DNA of 64,000 nt from Bryobacteraceae bacterium. Lineage in GTDB: Bacteria > Acidobacteriota > Terriglobia > Bryobacterales > Bryobacteraceae. The notes under the pieces were generated by a model that saw nothing but the letters and a program-made list of their open reading frames with translations, was not told where the DNA came from and searched no databases. Made by a program: the position numbers and the translations under genes. The stretch is from assembly GCA_023384675.1 (NCBI GenBank), contig JAHDVK010000015.1:78303-142302 (forward strand), in the 5' to 3' direction. Numbering within the stretch: position 1 is the first letter of the stretch; each line of letters starts with the position of its first letter. Below are positions 61,018 through 64,000 of the stretch, one piece after another.

Positions 61018-61452
61018 ATGACCTCGTTTAGTTATCCAGCGAAGTTTAAGACGGGCAGCGATGGCCGCGTGATGGTCGAGTTCGTCGATCTGCCGCGAGT
61101 GGCCACCGACGGCAAAGACGATCGCGAGGCGATGGAAGAGGCCATGGATGCTCTCGGCTCCGATCTCTCCATCCGCTTGACGCGGCGGGAGGAAATTCCG
61201 GCACCTTCCAATGCGAAGCGAGGCCAGCGCCTGGTTCCTGTTCCGCTTTGGCTGGCACCGAAACTCGCACTCTATCTGGCCATGCGTGAGCAGCGGGTCA
61301 GCAACTCCGATCTGGCCCGCCGCCTGGGACTCCACGAGCGGGTCGTTCGCCGCATGCTCGATCCCGAGCATGCGACCAAGGCGGAGAAGATCCAGGCCGC
61401 ACTCGCCGTACTTGGCAAGCAAATGACCGTCGAAGTCCGCGACGCGGCTTGA
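61018..61452 (+). CDS. hicB: HicB-family antitoxin with helix-turn-helix
   Basis: The 144-residue protein has an N-terminal HicB fold (YPAKFKTGSDGRVMVEFVDL, then EAMEEAMDALGSDLSIRL) and a C-terminal helix-turn-helix (NSDLARRLGLHERVVRRML). It neutralises HicA and probably binds the palindrome at 60765-60784. AGGAGG precedes the ATG. It differs from the short HicB at 844. Confidence 0.92.
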   Translation: MTSFSYPAKFKTGSDGRVMVEFVDLPRVATDGKDDREAMEEAMDALGSDLSIRLTRREEIPAPSNAKRGQRLVPVPLWLAPKLALYLAMREQRVSNSDLARRLGLHERVVRRMLDPEHATKAEKIQAALAVLGKQMTVEVRDAA

Positions 61453-61658
61453 AGACGGTCTGGCTGCCCACCTGCTCTTGCTGCCGCAAGCCCCGCTTGC
61501 GCGGTGTCTTCGATCATGGATCGACGAGATGTCGAGACTGCAGGCACACGAATGCCGATGCTGTGAACTCTTGGGGAGGAAAAAGTCAGGAGGGAAAGGT
61601 TTGGCTCGGCAAGTCAGACAATAAAACTAGTTGCGAAGAGAGGAAGTCTCATAAGTGA
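61449..61658 (+). CDS. Possible small cysteine-rich protein coupled to hicB
   Basis: A TTG at 61449 overlaps the hicB stop by four bases and opens 69 codons with CSCC and CRDC (LPTCSCCRKPRLRGVFDHGS, then TRCRDCRHTNA), resembling a zinc ribbon. The last about 20 codons read into the right direct repeat, so the gene end may be a product of the repeat. No family is recognised; it could be chance. Confidence 0.3.
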   Translation: MKTVWLPTCSCCRKPRLRGVFDHGSTRCRDCRHTNADAVNSWGGKSQEGKVWLGKSDNKTSCEERKSHK

Positions 61659-61770
61659 TTGATTCTACACATGCTTCATGCGGTCCGGGTGCGGCTGGCG
61701 GCTCCTTAGGGTTGGGCTTGTGAGGCACTCCCAACGGAAACGGGGAGCAATGGATAGGCCGAACCTACGG
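61600..61770 (+). repeat. Right direct repeat flanking hicAB
   Basis: This is the counterpart of 60571-60733: TTTGGCTCGGCAAGTCAGAC, then CACTCCCAACGGAAACGGGG and AGCAATGGATAGGCCGAACC. Together the copies bracket the hicAB module and the small cysteine-rich frame (about 0.87 kb between them). Confidence 0.65.
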
Positions 61771-61790
61771 CGCCGCGGCGCTGCGGCGCC
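61769..61790. terminator. GC-rich hairpin downstream of the VWFA gene
   Basis: GGCGCCGC-GGCGCT-GCGGCGCC is a perfect eight-pair stem 25 bases after the stop of the minus-strand VWFA gene. No T-run follows, so its terminator role is tentative. Confidence 0.35.
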
Positions 61791-61814
61791 AGTCCTCGAT
61801 CCTTCCGGGCGAGT

Positions 61815-63401
61815 CTATCGGACCTGCGCCAAGACCGAGCCCACCCTCCCGCTGGCTCCGTCCAGGAGCGCAATTCGCAGCGATTCGACCCCCGGCATTA
61901 GATCGATGCGTCTACGATACGCAAATCCCTCCACCTGCGTCCGGAGCGCGTCCTCCTCAGTCAAGTCGAGCGGCACTTCGTCAGTGAAGTCTTCGAGAAC
62001 CTGCCCGTCCGCTGTTCGTTGCGCGAACCGGACGTCAAACTTCCCAATGTAACGTTCCTCTCGCCGGACCAATGTGACCGATCCCGCTGCAGCCTTAACG
62101 ATAACCGTCGTCTCTTCCTGGTTGTCCTCCCCGGTAGGCGATTCCACACGGACAGACAATTCGATCCCAAGCGCATCCAATGGGCTGACGATCACATCCT
62201 CCAGCACGCGATCCCGGTCCATCTCTTTCAGTTCGTCCAGTGGCCGCGCAACATAGCCGGCGCGGTGCCGGACTTCCACGCCCCTGCGTTTTACACGCAC
62301 ACGCAATGGAACGTAGCGGCCTTGCCACTTCCCGTGACTCGGACGGTAGGCGAGGCGGTAGACAACCTCCGAGTCGGCGACGGCGCTTCTCACCGCCTTC
62401 GCGAGATCATTGCTGCCAAGAAAGGCCCGTCCACCGGTACTCTCCGCAATTCCCAGAAGCACATGTGTGTCCATGTTTGGCCGGTTGAAAATCGGCCCCG
62501 GGAGCGTGCGCCCCGTGCGCCGTTCCGCGAGAAAATTCTGATTTGTGCGAACGCCGGCTGAATCCACTGCGTACACTGCGACGTTCGCGTCATTCAGCAT
62601 GTCGAGAGTGCGGTACCAAAGGCTTGAATCCAAGCCAATGATCGAGTTCAGGGAAAGGCCTGCGGTCAGCCATATAAGACTCTTGCGCCCGGGCAGCCCG
62701 CTGAGATGGTGAGCAATTCCCCTCAGCGCCCATAGCGTCGTTAACATTCGCAGGTAAAATTCATACCTTGATGCTTGGTTGGGAATCGCGAGGACCGGTG
62801 AGCCGGTACGCCCCCCGAGGCGGTCGACGCTCTCACCGGCATCGTTCAATATCGCCGCAGGGCCATTTGCATCTCGCAATTCCCGTAACCGCCTGACAAG
62901 GCTTTCCGTGTTATCCGAATAGTCGTGAAGCACGCGTATACCGTGCCCGCTGAGCAAATAGAGGCCCCATCGCGCGCCAACGGCCGAACTTTCTATCACT
63001 TCGGAAGCGGCCCGCGCCGCGTAGTACCGCTCCTCAAATCGCGCATTGAACCCGTCAATCAGTACGGCCACCAATGGTGCCGGCGTCGCTTCACTCGACC
63101 CGCGGTTGGTAAATACCCGCCCACTTTCACGCGGCCGCGCGGCCTCCGGGGGCTGCGTGATCCCTAGTTTGCGAGAGACATCCAGAGTAAAAAACTCAAT
63201 TTCTTGCTTCTTCCCGTTTTCCATCAACTCAAAGTCGCTAACCGTCAGGTCAGCGACCGGCTTACCTGTTTTCTTGTCAACGACTACCACAGGTACTTCA
63301 ACGAGCCGGGTTTCAGTCCGAAACACGTCCTGTGCAGCGAAGGCCGCACCCGCGGGCACAATAGCAACAATAGCGGTGCAGTACAGGATTGCTTGGGTCA
63401 T
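61815..63401 (-). CDS. VWFA-related acidobacterial protein (TIGR03436-type)
   Basis: From the ATG at 63401 the protein has 528 residues: a signal peptide (AILYCTAIVAIVPAGAAFA), the N-terminal motif TRLVEVPVVVVDKKTGKPVA, then DLTVSDFELMENGKKQEIEF. A von Willebrand factor A-like fold follows (VLIDGFNARFEERYYAARAA, a degenerate MIDAS, to YAVDSAGVRTN). The C-terminal half is beta-rich. The family is abundant in Acidobacteriota and of unknown function. An upstream ATG at 63446 is possible. Confidence 0.9.
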   Translation of the reverse strand: MTQAILYCTAIVAIVPAGAAFAAQDVFRTETRLVEVPVVVVDKKTGKPVADLTVSDFELMENGKKQEIEFFTLDVSRKLGITQPPEAARPRESGRVFTNRGSSEATPAPLVAVLIDGFNARFEERYYAARAASEVIESSAVGARWGLYLLSGHGIRVLHDYSDNTESLVRRLRELRDANGPAAILNDAGESVDRLGGRTGSPVLAIPNQASRYEFYLRMLTTLWALRGIAHHLSGLPGRKSLIWLTAGLSLNSIIGLDSSLWYRTLDMLNDANVAVYAVDSAGVRTNQNFLAERRTGRTLPGPIFNRPNMDTHVLLGIAESTGGRAFLGSNDLAKAVRSAVADSEVVYRLAYRPSHGKWQGRYVPLRVRVKRRGVEVRHRAGYVARPLDELKEMDRDRVLEDVIVSPLDALGIELSVRVESPTGEDNQEETTVIVKAAAGSVTLVRREERYIGKFDVRFAQRTADGQVLEDFTDEVPLDLTEEDALRTQVEGFAYRRRIDLMPGVESLRIALLDGASGRVGSVLAQVR

Positions 63402-63471
63402 GACACATTTACAATCGAACCCTCGGAGGAGGCTCCCCGCAGGCACTCCATGAATGTCCCCGAGGGCGGCA

Positions 63472-63729
63472 CTAGGCCTTCGCCTCGGGGACTACACGCA
63501 AAAATCCCTTCTTCATCAGTTGGACTGCGACTAGAGACGCTCCGGTTCCAAATTTCTGATCCAACGCTGTGAGCGACCGTGGCTGCAAACAGTATCCGAT
63601 TACATCGCGCCTAGAATCACTTTTGTCAAAAAGCGCAGATCCCAATCGCACCGAATCCAAGCCGGCGACAACACGGTCATGCAACTCGAGCTGACTTTGG
63701 CTAGGATAGTGCCCAAACGCTCCAAGCAT
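63472..63729 (-). CDS. Hypothetical protein
   Basis: The frame from ATG 63729 gives 85 residues (MLGAFGHYPSQSQLELHDRV...GFLRVVPEAKA). No family, signal peptide or membrane helix is recognised, although composition is protein-like (KFGTGASLVAVQLMKKGFLR). The open frame extends upstream into the 14-base tandem repeat at 63752, which looks non-coding. Low certainty. Confidence 0.3.
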   Translation of the reverse strand: MLGAFGHYPSQSQLELHDRVVAGLDSVRLGSALFDKSDSRRDVIGYCLQPRSLTALDQKFGTGASLVAVQLMKKGFLRVVPEAKA

Positions 63730-63751
63730 CTCGTCAGATCCAACCCCAAGC

Positions 63752-63960
63752 GGGTTTCGGGGACAGGGTTTCGGGGACAGTATACTCAATCACTTTACCT
63801 CGAATCTGCCTGCCTCCGGGCAACCGCCAGCACCCTGACCAAACGCCAACCGAGTTCTTTCAATCCAACAAGATGAATCGCCCGCCACGACTGTCTACGG
63901 GTTGATCGCCGAACACTCAGCCCCGCCCCTGGGATGTAGTTTGGCGATTGAGTGTACTGT
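63752..63960. repeat. Small element bounded by inverted repeats (MITE- or REP-transposase-like)
   Basis: GGGTTTCGGGGACA is repeated in tandem at 63752-63765 and 63766-63779. The end of the second copy begins ACAGTATACTCAATC (63777-63791), whose reverse complement recurs at 63946-63960 with one mismatch. The 150 bases between hold no gene. It resembles short non-autonomous elements. Confidence 0.5.
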
Positions 63961-64000
63961 TTGAATGCATAGGTAGGGGAGGGTTGGGACCCTCCTTAGA

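Noticed and set aside
60571..61805. GEMM-type c-di-GMP riboswitch in the hicAB flanking repeats
   Set aside because: CCC-GAAA-GGGG stretches look superficially similar, but the conserved second stem and receptor sequences do not match.

Overview
The window looks like chromosomal DNA from a GC-rich, flagellated Acidobacteriota, most likely of the Solibacter/Bryobacter group. The family evidence is consistent: a C-terminal domain of the Solibacter-specific TIGR03437 type at the left edge, a VWFA-related acidobacterial protein (TIGR03436 type), a PadR-controlled orphan permease of the ADOP type, a large carboxypeptidase-regulatory-domain TonB receptor followed by TPR and ASPIC/UnbV genes, and families of small dispersed repeats. 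This assignment is inference from gene content; no rRNA or tRNA gene was seen.

Layout. 1-11 kb, almost all on the minus strand: a hicBA remnant, a KtrAB-like potassium uptake operon, periplasmic msrA/msrB, a Gfo/Idh/MocA oxidoreductase, anmK and mutS. 11-17.8 kb, plus strand: TonB receptor, TPR protein and ASPIC/UnbV protein behind a strong sigma70-type promoter. 17.8-26.1 kb: a complete type II-C CRISPR-Cas9 locus (32 repeats, cas2, cas1, cas9 and a tracrRNA with promoter and terminator) lying between two nearly identical direct repeats of about 0.54 kb. 25.7-27.8 kb: a three-gene cassette made of a small-terminase-like protein and a large terminase split into ATPase and nuclease genes, with no other phage gene. 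27.8-28.4 kb: a solitary nuoB. 28.4-45.9 kb: a large flagellar cluster (flaG, fliS; flgF-G-A-H-I-J on minus; fliK, flgD, flgE, fliN, fliO-P-Q-R, flhB, flhA, flhF, fliA, a fliY-like gene and a DUF6115-like gene on plus). 46-60 kb: malQ, an ADOP permease with its PadR regulator and twin operators, an S9 peptidase, a decayed chemoreceptor joined to a transposase remnant, and an export operon of one MacB-type permease and three HlyD-type adaptors. 60-64 kb: a second hicAB module between divergent direct repeats, the VWFA protein, and a small inverted-repeat element at the right edge.

How it fits together. The CRISPR-Cas9 locus is the main accessory feature. Collapsing the two flanking 0.54-kb repeats into one restores a plausible ancestral order (ASPIC gene, terminase-like cassette, nuoB), so the whole 7.8-kb unit looks like a single-crossover integration or a recombination product between dispersed repeats. 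cas9 and tracrRNA are divergent with interleaved promoters, and every CRISPR repeat carries a plausible sigma70 promoter in the style of Neisseria II-C arrays. The CRISPR flank also carries the 5' stub of a DNA methylase/helicase-like gene, and pieces of the same genes are shuffled at 10.9 kb. The split-terminase cassette, the repeat-flanked toxin-antitoxin modules and the REP-like elements mark this as a recombination-active chromosome.
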